Positions 16,684-25,873 are shown, counted from the first letter of the stretch. The stretch is 64,000 nucleotides of DNA from Streptomyces sp. Sge12 (GCF_002080455.1 NZ_CP020555.1:7802501-7866500); one strand, 5' to 3'. The notes: generated by a model not told the origin, from the letters alone. Numbers and translations are program-made.

Positions 16684-17616
16684 TCAGTGCGGAATGCTGT
16701 CGATCAGCTCTCGGGCACCCTGTCGCAGGAGGGCGACGGCGACGGACGTGCCGAGGGTGGCCGGGTCGAGGCGGCCCGCCCACTCGTGGGCGTTCAGGAC
16801 GTCCTTGCCGTCCGGCGAGAACACGCAGGCGCGCAGGGACAGATCCCCTCCGCGCTCCGCCCGCGCGTACCCGGCGATCGGGCTGTTGCAGTGCCCTTGG
16901 AGGACGTGGAGGAGCATGCGCTCGGCCGTCGTCTCACGGTGGGTGTCGGGGTGACCGAGGGCGCTGACGGTGTCGATGAGCACGGCGTCGTCCTCGCGGC
17001 ACTGGAGCGCGAGGACCCCGGCGCCGATGGGCGGCATGAGCGTGTCCACCGGGATGATCTCCGTGATGACGTCCGCGCGGCCGATGCGGTGCAGGCCGGC
17101 GACGGCCAGGAGAAGGGCGTCCGCCTCACCGGCGGCGAGCTTCTCCAGCCGGCGGTTGGCATTGCCGCGCATCGGTACGCACTCCAGCTGCGGGTACGCG
17201 GCGGCGAGTTGGGCGATCCGGCGTACGGAGGAGGTGCCGATCCGGGTGCCGGGAGGGAGCCGGTCGAGCGTGAGCCCTCCCGGGTGGATCAGGGCGTCAC
17301 GGATGTCGTCGCGCTCCAGGAACGCGGCGAAGACGGTCCCGGCCGGCAGCGGCCGGTCCGCCGGGACGTCCTTGACGCAGTGCACGGCGAGGTCGGCGTG
17401 CCCGGCGAGGATCGCGGCGTCGACCTCCTTGGTGAACGCGCCCTTGCCCTCCACCTGGGAGAGGTCTCCCATCCACATGTCCCCGGTGGTCTTCACCGGC
17501 AGGACGGTGGTCTCGATCCCGGGGTGGAGCGCGGCGAGCTCGGCGCGGACACGTTCCACCTGGGCGAGGGCCATCGGCGAGTCGCGGGAGACGATACGGA
17601 TCAGATCGGCGGGCAT
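16684..17616 (-). CDS. hemC: Hydroxymethylbilane synthase (porphobilinogen deaminase)
   Basis: 310 aa. The enzyme polymerises four porphobilinogens to hydroxymethylbilane in tetrapyrrole synthesis. Visible: N-terminal RIVSRDSPMALAQ, KTTGD, GKGAFTKEVD, the catalytic-Asp segment CVKDVPADRP, IGTSSVRR, PMRGNANRRLEKL, and the cofactor-attachment Cys in LQGHCNSPIAGYA. The sequence deviates from textbook HemC (RGNANRR for RGNVDTR, HCVKDVP for HSMKDVP), and it stands apart from hemA/hemB/hemD. It may therefore be a second, paralogous copy rather than the housekeeping gene (inference). ATG at 17616 begins the conserved strand. Confidence 0.9.
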   Translation of the reverse strand: MPADLIRIVSRDSPMALAQVERVRAELAALHPGIETTVLPVKTTGDMWMGDLSQVEGKGAFTKEVDAAILAGHADLAVHCVKDVPADRPLPAGTVFAAFLERDDIRDALIHPGGLTLDRLPPGTRIGTSSVRRIAQLAAAYPQLECVPMRGNANRRLEKLAAGEADALLLAVAGLHRIGRADVITEIIPVDTLMPPIGAGVLALQCREDDAVLIDTVSALGHPDTHRETTAERMLLHVLQGHCNSPIAGYARAERGGDLSLRACVFSPDGKDVLNAHEWAGRLDPATLGTSVAVALLRQGARELIDSIPH

Positions 17617-17741
17617 GCGGGCACGATACGCCCTCGGGGCCCGGTGGCGGGCATCCGCACCGTACGGCCATCACCCGTGCGAGCCGCGGGAGTTGGCCAC
17701 TCGCGTGGGCGTTCGACCGAGTTGCCGCACGCCACCTCCGC

Positions 17742-17770
17742 CCCGCCCGCGGGCAGGTCCCGCGGGCGGG
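17742..17770 (-). terminator. 12-bp stem terminator downstream of the deaminase gene
   Basis: CCCGCCCGCGGG pairs perfectly with CCCGCGGGCGGG around a 5-nt loop, starting 10 nt past the deaminase stop on the minus strand. Confidence 0.75.
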
Positions 17771-17779
17771 TCCCGTGCG

Positions 17780-18193
17780 CTACTCGTCGGCCGGCTGGTG
17801 GTCGGCCCAGACGTAGCTCTCGGGCAGCAGGTCGGCGACCGGGACGCTGCGGACACGATCGCCCGCCCCGACGATCACCCTGAGGGAGGGGAAATAGTCC
17901 AGGAGGACCTGGCGGCAGCGCCCGCACGGGGGCACGACCCCCCGGTCGCGGTCGCCCACGGCGACGATCGTGTCCAAGTCGTGCACGCCCTGGGCGGCGG
18001 CCGCGCCGATGACGACGAGCTCGGCGCACGGGCCTCCCGTGAAGTGGTAGGCGTTCACCGCGGTGACGATCCGGCCGTCGCCGGCGCGGGCGGCCGCCGC
18101 CATGGTGTGGTTCTCGCTCCGGCAACGCGTGCGGGCGATGTGCGCCGCGGCTTCGATCAGCTCGTGGTCGACCGGATGGGGATGCGTGGTCAT
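17780..18193 (-). CDS. Blasticidin-S-deaminase-like cytidine deaminase
   Basis: 137 aa, one domain. Zinc-dependent deaminase motifs: PCAEL (Cys56, Glu58) and PPCGRC (Cys90, Cys93). The segment NAYHFTGGPCAELVVIG, then CGRCRQVLLD and the ending LLPESYVW follow blasticidin-S deaminase almost word for word, with the same 34- and 3-residue ligand spacing, rather than housekeeping cytidine deaminase. Predicted reaction: hydrolytic deamination of the cytosine ring of a peptidyl-nucleoside antibiotic, or of cytidine. Start at 18193 follows GGAAGAAGTGAAG. It is divergent from the PP2C gene, with a hairpin terminator after the stop. Confidence 0.88.
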   Translation of the reverse strand: MTTHPHPVDHELIEAAAHIARTRCRSENHTMAAAARAGDGRIVTAVNAYHFTGGPCAELVVIGAAAAQGVHDLDTIVAVGDRDRGVVPPCGRCRQVLLDYFPSLRVIVGAGDRVRSVPVADLLPESYVWADHQPADE

Positions 18194-18317
18194 CTTCACT
18201 TCTTCCGTGCGGTGTCGGTCGACCGTGGACCGAGCGACGATGGGGTGCAAGCGAATATCGACCGCGGACCGCCCCTCGACGACAGCCCCGCGCCGCGGGC
18301 CGTGGGGCGCGGCGCGC

Positions 18318-19625
18318 GTGAACGTGACCGGTGCTCCTGCTGGAGTGGCTGCTTCGGAGGTCCGGGGCGAGGACGGCGAGGAGGTCCGTTTGCCGCAGCG
18401 AGACGGGAGGTCCACCGGGCCTGCCGGTGGGCATGAGGGGCTGCTGGCGCGTGTCCGGGCGACCGAGGCCGCCGTGGAGCGGATCGGCACGACCCTCGAC
18501 GCGGTGACCACCTGCGAGGAACTGGCCGGTTTCCTGTTCCGGAACGTGTGCGACGCGGTGGCCGTGGACCTCCTGGACGAGGACGGCGGGCCCCTCCGTG
18601 CGGCCACGGCCGGAGCCGACGAGCTGCTGGCGGCGGGGAGCGACGGGACGCCCTCCCCACGGGCGACCGACGGCGGTCACCCGCTCTCCGCGTGGGTGAC
18701 GGTCGCCGGCGGCGTCCCGGTCCACGTCCTGTCGGTCCCGCTGCCCGACGGGCACCGGGTGCACGGCCTGCTGACTGCCGTACGCGCCCGGACGGCGTTC
18801 AGCGACCACGAAGCGGCCACCGTGCACTTCGCGGCCCGCTTGGCGGCGGTGCACCTCGGGCACGCGCGGCAGCTGGCCGCCACCGAGGACACCGTGTCGC
18901 ACTTGCAGCGGGCGCTCGTGTCGGAACCGGGCCGGCCGCACCCGAACCTGGAGGTGGCCAGCCGCTACCTGCCGGCCGGCCCCCGGGCCCTGGTGGGAGG
19001 CGACTGGTTCGAGACGGTCCGCCTCCACTACGGCCGCACCCTCCTCGTCGTCGGGGACGTGATGGGCCACGGCCTCGACGCGGCGGTGGACATGAACGCC
19101 TACCGCTCCACCCTGCGGGACGTGGCGTCGACCGACCTCGCCCCGCACCGCGTGCTGCGCCAGCTCGACGCCCTGGCCGCCGGGGACGCGGGCCGCAGGC
19201 CCGCGACCTGCCTGCTCGTACGGGTCGATCCCGCGCGCGGCGTCGCGATGTTCGCCGGCGCCGGCCATCTGCCGCCGGCGGTCTTCGGCGCCGGCGGCTC
19301 GGCCACCCTGGTCGACGTCCCGGTCGGCCCGCCCCTGGGCACCGGGGTCGGCGGCTACGAAGCCGTCACGCGCACCATCACCCCGCAGGAGACCCTGCTG
19401 ATGTTCACCGACGGGCTGGTGGAACGCCGGGGCGAGGACATCGACGTCTCGCTGGCCAGGCTGGCGGCCGTGCGCCTGCCGCCGGGGGCCGGTGTGAACG
19501 CGGTGGTGGACGCCGTGGTGGCGGCCCTCGACGCCGACCACGCGGAGGACGACGTCGCCGTACTCGCCGCCCGGTCCCGTCCCCGGCTGCCGGTTGATCC
19601 CGCAGCCGCCGCCGGGGCGCTCTGA
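18318..19625 (+). CDS. GAF-SpoIIE PP2C phosphatase
   Basis: About 435 aa from the GTG at 18318 (the exact start is uncertain; the frame is open further upstream). A short helix (LLARVRATEAAVERIGTTLD) leads into a GAF-like domain (about 55-195), then the SpoIIE/PP2C domain (about 205-425) with GGDWFE, GDVMGHG, AGAGHLPP, FTDGLVE and EDDVAVL. It lacks the ANTAR and PAS parts of the larger homologue at the left end. Probably dephosphorylates an anti-sigma-factor antagonist in response to a GAF ligand (family inference). Divergent from the deaminase gene. Confidence 0.88.
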   Translation: MNVTGAPAGVAASEVRGEDGEEVRLPQRDGRSTGPAGGHEGLLARVRATEAAVERIGTTLDAVTTCEELAGFLFRNVCDAVAVDLLDEDGGPLRAATAGADELLAAGSDGTPSPRATDGGHPLSAWVTVAGGVPVHVLSVPLPDGHRVHGLLTAVRARTAFSDHEAATVHFAARLAAVHLGHARQLAATEDTVSHLQRALVSEPGRPHPNLEVASRYLPAGPRALVGGDWFETVRLHYGRTLLVVGDVMGHGLDAAVDMNAYRSTLRDVASTDLAPHRVLRQLDALAAGDAGRRPATCLLVRVDPARGVAMFAGAGHLPPAVFGAGGSATLVDVPVGPPLGTGVGGYEAVTRTITPQETLLMFTDGLVERRGEDIDVSLARLAAVRLPPGAGVNAVVDAVVAALDADHAEDDVAVLAARSRPRLPVDPAAAAGAL

Positions 19626-19722
19626 GACCCCGCCCCGGTCGTCGGGGGCCGTCCCGGCCATCCCGGCGGCCCCGGATCGCGGCCGGCATGCCCACCGCGC
19701 CGGGCGTGCCTACGGTGGAAAG

Positions 19723-20403
19723 GTGAGCCATCGCCTCGCCTGCGCGGTCCTGGCAGGCACCCTGTGCGCGACCGTGTTGTCGTGTACGGCGGCGAAGACC
19801 GAAACGCACCTCCAGGCCCTGCCCGAGCCCGCGGTGCAGACGCTCTCCGCGCACGTGACGACCGTCCCCCCGGAGAAGCTGGGCGCAACCTACCACCCGG
19901 GGTGTCCGGTACCGCCGGAGCGGCTCAGGCTCGTGTCGATGAACCACTGGGGCTTCGACGGCAAGGTGCACCGCGGCGAGCTGGTGGTCCACGAGGACGT
20001 CGTGGACCCCGTCCTGCGCGTCTTCGGCACGGCCTTCACCGCCCGTTTCCCCATCCGCCGCATGCAGGTGACCGCCGAGTACGGCGGCAGCGACATCGCG
20101 GCGATGGCCGACGACAACACCTCCGCCTTCAACTGCCGACCGGTCACCGGAGACCCGGGCAAACTGTCCCGGCACGCGTGGGGCGACGCCATCGACATCA
20201 ACCCGGTCGAGAACCCGTACGTCGACGTCCAGGGCACCAGCCATCCCCCGAACGGCCGCACCTACCTCGACCGCGGCCGCGCCCGACCCGGGATGGTCAC
20301 CCCGGAGGGCGCGGTGACCCGGGCCTTCCGCGAGGCCGGCTGGTACTGGGGCGGCCGCTGGAGTCCACCCGACTACCAGCACTTCTCCGCGGAGGGCGGC
20401 TGA
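19723..20403 (+). CDS. M15-type D-Ala-D-Ala carboxypeptidase-like lipoprotein
   Basis: 226 aa. A signal peptide with lipobox (ATVLSC, Cys21) predicts a lipid-anchored extracellular protein. The domain (about 75-222) has the M15 zinc motif LSRHAWGDAIDINP (SxHxxGxAxD, two zinc ligands) and the distal DYQHFS His. Family members cut D-Ala-containing peptidoglycan stems or act as L-Ala-D-Glu endopeptidases. The GTG start follows GGTGGAAAG. It lies 100 nt after the PP2C gene on the same strand and could be read through from it. Confidence 0.88.
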   Translation: MSHRLACAVLAGTLCATVLSCTAAKTETHLQALPEPAVQTLSAHVTTVPPEKLGATYHPGCPVPPERLRLVSMNHWGFDGKVHRGELVVHEDVVDPVLRVFGTAFTARFPIRRMQVTAEYGGSDIAAMADDNTSAFNCRPVTGDPGKLSRHAWGDAIDINPVENPYVDVQGTSHPPNGRTYLDRGRARPGMVTPEGAVTRAFREAGWYWGGRWSPPDYQHFSAEGG

Positions 20404-20461
20404 CGCCCCGGCCCCGCGCGCGAATCGGACCGGACCGGACCGGGCCGTGTCCCGTCCCCGC

Positions 20462-21685
20462 TCAGCGGCCCGGGGTGAAGGTCACCGGCAGGCTCTCGGG
20501 CCCGCGCAGCCCGCCGGGGCGCCAGGGGATCTCGCCCGGCGGTACCGCGAGGGCGAGCCCGGGCAGCCGGCGCAGGACCGTACCGATGGCGATCTGGCCC
20601 TCCAACCGGGCCAGCGGAGCCCCCAGGCAGTAGTGGATGCCGTGCCCGAAGGCGAGATGCGGATTGTCCTGCCGGGTGATGTCCAGGCGGTCCGGGTCGG
20701 GGAAGCGGGCCGGATCGCGGTCGGCCACGGCCGAGCCGATCAGCACGGTCGCGCCGCGCGGTACGGTCACACCCGCGATCTCCACCTCCTCGCGCGCGAA
20801 CCGCGCGATACCCGGGTTGACCGGGCCGTCGTAGCGCAGGAGCTCCTCGATCGCGCCCGGCAGCAGACCGGGATCGGACCGCAGCAGGTCCAGCTGGGCC
20901 GGCTCGGCGAGCAGCATCGCGATGCCCCCGCCGATCAGGTTGACCGTGGTGATGTAGCCCGCCGCCAGCAGCAGGAACACCATGGCCACCAGCTCGTCCT
21001 CGCTCAGCCGCTGCTCCTGGTCCCGGGCGGTGACGAGGCCGCTGAGCAGGTCGTCACCGGGGTGCGCCCGCTTGGCGTGGATGAGCCCGGTCACGTAGCC
21101 GCGCATGTGCTGCCACGCCTCGTTGACCACGGCCGGGTCCGGCGGCTCCGCGCCCCGCCTGATCATGCGATCGGTCCAGCCCTGGAACTCGTGGCGGTCG
21201 TCCACCGGAACCCCGAGGAGTTCGCTGATCACCGTGACCGGCAACGGCAGCGCGAAGTCCGCCACCAGATCGGCACGGCCGGCCGGGGCGATGTCGTCCA
21301 GCAGCCGGTCGGTGATGCTCTGGATCCGCGGCCGCATCAAGGCCACGCGGCGGGCGGTGAACGCCTTGGAGACCAGCCGGCGCAGCCGGGTGTGGTCGGG
21401 CGGATCGCTGCGCAGCATGTTGCTCAGCATCGACTCGCGTTCGGTCTCGGGCAGTTGCTGAAGGAGCCGGGCGTCCGAGGCATCGCGTACGTCGCTGCTC
21501 AGGCGGGAGTCGGACAGGGCCGCGAGTCCGTCCTCGTAGCGGGTGACGAGCCAGGCGTCCAGGCCGCCCGCGATGACGACGCGGCGCACGGGGCCGTCCT
21601 CGCGCAGCTGCCGGTACAGGGGGAACGGGTCCGCGACGAAGGCCGGGTCGGCGTAGGGAAGAAGGGCCGGCGGCTGCTCGCTCAT
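20462..21685 (-). CDS. Cytochrome P450
   Basis: 407 aa, class-I bacterial P450. Haem loop FGHGIHYCLGAPLAR with the thiolate Cys near residue 356, the EELLR of the K-helix ExxR, and an I-helix reading LLAAGYITT. The usual AGxET/DT acid before the Thr is replaced by Ile. DPPDHTRLRRLV is the typical C-helix region. Sequence style is that of the CYP107-like hydroxylases of Streptomyces. It needs ferredoxin and reductase encoded elsewhere. It lies 113 nt downstream of an FAD monooxygenase on the same strand, which suggests a paired oxidative tailoring function; no biosynthetic core genes are nearby. Confidence 0.95.
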   Translation of the reverse strand: MSEQPPALLPYADPAFVADPFPLYRQLREDGPVRRVVIAGGLDAWLVTRYEDGLAALSDSRLSSDVRDASDARLLQQLPETERESMLSNMLRSDPPDHTRLRRLVSKAFTARRVALMRPRIQSITDRLLDDIAPAGRADLVADFALPLPVTVISELLGVPVDDRHEFQGWTDRMIRRGAEPPDPAVVNEAWQHMRGYVTGLIHAKRAHPGDDLLSGLVTARDQEQRLSEDELVAMVFLLLAAGYITTVNLIGGGIAMLLAEPAQLDLLRSDPGLLPGAIEELLRYDGPVNPGIARFAREEVEIAGVTVPRGATVLIGSAVADRDPARFPDPDRLDITRQDNPHLAFGHGIHYCLGAPLARLEGQIAIGTVLRRLPGLALAVPPGEIPWRPGGLRGPESLPVTFTPGR

Positions 21686-21798
21686 GATGCCTCCCGAAGC
21701 GCGTCGTCACGTCGTCCTCGCTCTGCAAGGTGAGGTTATATGCCCAAGGCTCCCGATACGTCGCTTTCCGGCCATGGTGGGCGGTCGTTTCGGAGAGG

Positions 21799-23031
21799 TC
21801 AGCGCAGCGATTCCTTCGGGGGCCGCTCGCGCAGGGCTCCGTAGGCGAGGAAGTAGGCGGGCAGCCGGTTCAGCCAACGCGACTCGGTGATCAGCTCGGT
21901 CAGCCGCTTGGCCCGCCGGGGATTGCCGAACGCGACGCGGCCGGCCAGCAGTGGTTCGATGACCTGGGCGTGGGCCACCCGCTGGAGGCCCTGGGTCGCC
22001 ACCGTCGTGGGCATGCGCCGCTGCTGCACCCGGCGTACGTCCCGCAGTCCCACGGTCCCCTCGCGCAACGGGCCCACGAGGTGGCGGGCAGCGGCCACCG
22101 CGTCCTGCACGGCGAGGTTGATGCCGATGCCGAAGACCGGCGACATCGCGTGAGCGGCGTCGCCGATGCAGAGCAGCCCCGGGCGATGCCAGCGGCGCAG
22201 CCGGTCGAGGCGTACGTCGAGCAGCTTGACCTCGTCCCAGGAGGTGACGGCGTCGGCCCGGTCGGCGAGCCAGGGGACGGCTTCCGTGAACCGGGCCATG
22301 AACGGCTCCAGGCCCTCCGCGCGGCGCCGCGCATCGGTCCCCTTGGGAATGAGCGCCGCGCACTGCCAGTAGTCGCCGCGGTCGATGAGCGCGACGAAGA
22401 GCCGGTCCCCGATGCCGCCGACGAGCCCGCTGGGATCCTCCTCGCGGCGCGGCATCCGGAACCACCACGCGTCCAGGGGACACGGGAAGTCCTCCAGCCC
22501 GAGCTCGGGAAGGGCCCTGGCCAGGGAGCCGCGCCCGTCGCAGGCCACGGTCAGCGAGGCCCGCAGCTCGCCGGTGCCGCCGTCGGCCGTGCGGTAGCGC
22601 ACGCCCGTGACCCTGCCGCGCTCGATCAGGAAGGACGTGGCCTCCGTGTTCATGCGCAGTCGGAACGAAGGCTCCCGGCCCGCTTCGTCGGCGAGCAGGT
22701 CGAGCAGGTCCCACTGGGGCACCATCGCGATGTAGTTGTACTTCCCGTGCAGCGCCCCGATGTTCCCGACCGTGACGAGGGACCGGTCGGGCCCGATGGG
22801 CAGCTGTACCGAGGTGACCCGCCGCTGCGGCAGCGCGGCGAAGCGGTCGGCCAGGCCGATGGTGTCCAGCAGCGACAGGGTCGACGGGTGCACGGTGTCA
22901 CCGCGGAAATCGCGAAGGAAGTCGCCGTGCTTCTCCAGCACGGTCACCTCCACCCCGGCCCGGGCCAGCAACAGGCCCAGCACCATCCCCGCGGGCCCTC
23001 CTCCCACCACACAGCAGGTGGTTCGTTCCAC
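21799..23031 (-). CDS. FAD-dependent aromatic monooxygenase
   Basis: 410 aa from GTG at 23031, which has AGGGAGCG upstream (ATG at 23055 is the alternative). Group-A flavoprotein hydroxylase: dinucleotide motif VVGGGPAGM near the start, LEKHGDF ending the second strand, the DG motif ACDGRGSLAR, and the GD motif CIGDAAHAMSPVFGIGIN. Such enzymes hydroxylate aromatic or polyketide substrates using NAD(P)H and O2. The upstream stretch to 23167 holds no other gene. Probably co-transcribed with the P450 behind it. Confidence 0.92.
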   Translation of the reverse strand: MERTTCCVVGGGPAGMVLGLLLARAGVEVTVLEKHGDFLRDFRGDTVHPSTLSLLDTIGLADRFAALPQRRVTSVQLPIGPDRSLVTVGNIGALHGKYNYIAMVPQWDLLDLLADEAGREPSFRLRMNTEATSFLIERGRVTGVRYRTADGGTGELRASLTVACDGRGSLARALPELGLEDFPCPLDAWWFRMPRREEDPSGLVGGIGDRLFVALIDRGDYWQCAALIPKGTDARRRAEGLEPFMARFTEAVPWLADRADAVTSWDEVKLLDVRLDRLRRWHRPGLLCIGDAAHAMSPVFGIGINLAVQDAVAAARHLVGPLREGTVGLRDVRRVQQRRMPTTVATQGLQRVAHAQVIEPLLAGRVAFGNPRRAKRLTELITESRWLNRLPAYFLAYGALRERPPKESLR

Positions 23032-23167
23032 GGCGACCGCTCCCTTCGCAGGCATCGGGCAGGCCCTGGAGGACGTATACCCCGCCGCCGAGTCCGGTGG
23101 GGCGATGCGGCGCCCGCGAGTCGCACCGGGCCCCGGCGTCACCACCGCACGGCAGGGAGGAGGGGGT

Positions 23168-23680
23168 TCAGTAGCGCAGGGCCTTGCCGGTCTGGGCCGT
23201 CACCGTGCCGGAGAGCTTGTGCGTGCTGCGGGCCGTGCCCTGGCCCGTGCCCTTGGCGGCGACGTCCGTGATCGTGGTCACCACCGTGTCGATGAGGTTG
23301 CCCGACTCGTCCTTGAACTCGACCTGCACCGCGAAGGACTTCGACGCGTCGTCGGTGTTCTGCACGGTCACGGGCACCGTCGTGTACCCGTCCGCGTCCG
23401 TCGCCACCGAGCCCAGGGTCACCTGGCCCTTGGCATCGACCCCGCCCTTCACCTCGGCGAGCTTGTCCTGCGCCACCGCAGCCGCCGACTCGGCGGCCCG
23501 CTTGGCCTCGGCCGCCGCCGACGAGACCGCCTCGCCCGCCGACTGCACCGCCGACGCGGCGCTGGAGACGGCCCCGGACGGGGTGCTGTCGCCGTCCGAG
23601 CAGCCCGCGGCGCCGAGCGCCACCAGCGAGACCGCCACCACACCTGCCGCACCACGCATCCACGCCAGCGCTGTCACCAT
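23168..23680 (-). CDS. Putative lipoprotein with FxLYD-like domain
   Basis: 170 aa from ATG at 23680 (GGAGG 3 nt upstream). Signal peptide with lipobox LGAAGC (Cys about 27), an Ala/Ser-rich low-complexity spacer (about 35-80, AVSSAASAVQSAGEAVSSAA), then a compact beta domain (about 85-170) with VPVTVQNTDDASKSFAVQVEF, the pattern of FxLYD / extracellular Ig-like modules. Function unknown; likely cell-envelope bound. The Ala-rich spacer may form a long helix lifting the domain from the membrane. Confidence 0.75.
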   Translation of the reverse strand: MVTALAWMRGAAGVVAVSLVALGAAGCSDGDSTPSGAVSSAASAVQSAGEAVSSAAAEAKRAAESAAAVAQDKLAEVKGGVDAKGQVTLGSVATDADGYTTVPVTVQNTDDASKSFAVQVEFKDESGNLIDTVVTTITDVAAKGTGQGTARSTHKLSGTVTAQTGKALRY

Positions 23681-23816
23681 GCCTCCACGGGTGTTCGGAA
23701 CTTCCGGACTCCCAGTCAACGGCGCCCCGGCCCGGATGCCCAGTGGACCGGGCATCCGGGTGAGGCGTACGGCAGCCCGCGCAGCCGCAGCCGCAGCCGC
23801 AGCCGCGGACACGGCC

Positions 23817-24746
23817 TCAGGCGCGGGCCGCGGACAGCCGCTGCTCGTGCACGCGCAGCTGGAGGTCGGCGAGGTCCAGCAGGGGAGTGGCCACCCCCAG
23901 CGCGCGGGCGCGCAGGGTGAGGTCGGTCAGGACGTGGTCGGCCTCCGTCGGCGCTCCCGCGACGAGGTCGCGGTACAGGGACGGGGTGAGCGGGGAGCCC
24001 GGCGCCGTGACGGTCGACGTGGTGAAGGCGAGCTCGGCCCCGGTCACCGGGTGACCCGCGGCCTCCGCCACCGCCGTCGTCTCGGCGATCAGGGCCGCCG
24101 CCAGATCGGGCCCGCCCGCAACGGCGTTCACCTCTCCGACCGTGCCGCGCATCAGGCAGGTCAGGGCGACGAGGGTGGAGATGAAGACCCACTTGTGCCA
24201 CATGGCGGCGACGATGTCCTCGGTCGCCGGCGAGTCGATGCCGGCTTCGGCCAGGACGGTACGGATCGAGTCCACGCGGGCCGACGGACGGGCGTCGAGC
24301 TCACCGGTCAGGATGACCGCGGGCGGCGCCATGCGGAGGATGTCGCCGTCCTCGTTCAGGGTGGTGACCACCTTCGCGACACCGCCGAGGACTGCGCCCG
24401 CCCCGAGGTGTGCGACGAGCGCGTCGAGGTGCGCCACGCCGTTGAGCAGGGGTACGACGGCGGTGTCCGGGCCGACGGCGGGTTCGATGTCGGCCAGGGC
24501 CGTGGTCAATGCGGTCGCTTTCACGGAGAGCAGGACCAGGTCGTACGGTCCGCCCACCGCGTCCGCCGTCACCAGGCGCGGCGCGAGGTGCAGCTGCTCT
24601 CCCTGGCCCGTCACGCGCAGGCCGCGCGCTTCCAGGGCCTTCGCGCGGCCCGGCCGGACCAGGAAGGAGACGTCCTGGCCCGCGTTCGCGAGCCGGGCGC
24701 CGAAGAAGCCGCCGACGGCACCCGCGCCGACCGTGAGGATCCTCAT
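23817..24746 (-). CDS. panE: 2-dehydropantoate 2-reductase (ketopantoate reductase) family
   Basis: 309 aa. N-terminal Rossmann fold with GAGAVGGFFGARLA, then LSVKA, LLNGV, and the C-terminal helical domain with the catalytic-Lys segment MWHKWVFIS and the NAVAGG region. The family reduces ketopantoate to pantoate with NADPH for coenzyme A synthesis, but many paralogues act on other 2-oxo acids. It is probably transcribed with the EamA transporter 43 nt upstream. The housekeeping role is uncertain, hence the symbol is only a family label. Confidence 0.85.
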   Translation of the reverse strand: MRILTVGAGAVGGFFGARLANAGQDVSFLVRPGRAKALEARGLRVTGQGEQLHLAPRLVTADAVGGPYDLVLLSVKATALTTALADIEPAVGPDTAVVPLLNGVAHLDALVAHLGAGAVLGGVAKVVTTLNEDGDILRMAPPAVILTGELDARPSARVDSIRTVLAEAGIDSPATEDIVAAMWHKWVFISTLVALTCLMRGTVGEVNAVAGGPDLAAALIAETTAVAEAAGHPVTGAELAFTTSTVTAPGSPLTPSLYRDLVAGAPTEADHVLTDLTLRARALGVATPLLDLADLQLRVHEQRLSAARA

Positions 24747-24789
24747 GGATTGCTTGCCTTTCGGGATGGGGGACGTGGGACGGGTGGGA

Positions 24790-25731
24790 TCAGGTACGGC
24801 CCGCGCCGAGCGGGCTGTCCTCGGCGGGGGTGCGCGCCGAGCGCGGTGCGTACCGGGAAACCGCCACCCCGGCCAGGCACAGCGCCCCGCCGAGGAGGGT
24901 CAGCCAGGCGGGTACCTCGCCGAGGAGGGTCCAGCTGAGCAGGACGACGATGGCGGGGACGGCGTACGTGGTCGCGCCCAGCTTGCCGGCGGGCATCCGC
25001 GCCAGGGCGTAGGTCCAGGTGGTGAAGGCGAGGGCGGTCGGCACCACGCCCAGGTAGATCATGTTCAGGGTCGCGGACACCGGTGCGTCGGGCACCTCCG
25101 CGAGCAGCTGGCCCGTGAAGGGCAGGCAGACCACGGCTCCCGTCAGGCAGGCGTAGGTGGTGACCTGGAGCGGCGTGCCGTAGGAGAGTGCCGGCTTCTG
25201 GGCGACGACGCCGGTCGCGTAGGCCACCGCAGCGAGCAGGCAGAGCGCGACGCCGAGCACCGAGGTGGAGCCGCCGTCCCCGGACGACATGGACAGTCCC
25301 ACGACCACCGCGCCGGCGAAGGAGACGGCCATGCCCACGAGGAGCCGCGGGGGCAGGGCCTCGCCGAGGAGACGGGCCGCGAGGAGCGCCATGAGGATGG
25401 GCCCGGTGTTCACGAGCAGCGAGGCCGTGCCCGCGTCGACCAGCCGCTCACCCCAGTTCAGCGCGATCGTGTAGCCGCAGAACCAGACGACGCCGGATAC
25501 GAGGATCCCCCGCCAGGCCTCGCGGGGCGGCAGGCCCTGGCGGCGGACCAGGACCAGCACGACGAGCACCAGCGAGGCGGCCAGCAACCGGCCGAGGGCC
25601 AGTGCGCCGGGCGAATAGGCGGCCCCCGCGCTGCGGATGGACACGAAGGCGGAGGCCCAGGCGAACACCGTGAAGGTGACGGCGCCGACCGTGAGGACGC
25701 CGGGCGGGATCGAACTCGAGCGGAACGTCAT
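24790..25731 (-). CDS. EamA/DMT-family transporter
   Basis: 313 aa with ten predicted transmembrane helices arranged as two EamA repeats (about 10-140 and 155-290). Typical segments: FAWASAFVSIRSAG at helix 1-2, NTGPILMALLAARLLGE in repeat 1, and VPAIVVLLSWTLLGE plus the GGALCLAGV ending in repeat 2. Drug/metabolite exporters of this family move small amphipathic metabolites across the cytoplasmic membrane. It is the first gene of a pair with the PanE-like reductase and is preceded by the ArsR-type regulator gene on the same strand. Confidence 0.92.
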   Translation of the reverse strand: MTFRSSSIPPGVLTVGAVTFTVFAWASAFVSIRSAGAAYSPGALALGRLLAASLVLVVLVLVRRQGLPPREAWRGILVSGVVWFCGYTIALNWGERLVDAGTASLLVNTGPILMALLAARLLGEALPPRLLVGMAVSFAGAVVVGLSMSSGDGGSTSVLGVALCLLAAVAYATGVVAQKPALSYGTPLQVTTYACLTGAVVCLPFTGQLLAEVPDAPVSATLNMIYLGVVPTALAFTTWTYALARMPAGKLGATTYAVPAIVVLLSWTLLGEVPAWLTLLGGALCLAGVAVSRYAPRSARTPAEDSPLGAGRT

Positions 25732-25873
25732 ACGCCCACCCTACGACCGCAACATTTCGGTGTCGACCGAATTAATGGCTGGATGTGGAGCCGTGCTCCA
25801 TGAACGCTCCACGCGCACCCGGCCCTGCCTCCCGGCCCCCACGCCCGCCGCCACGTCTCAGCGGCTCAGCGGC

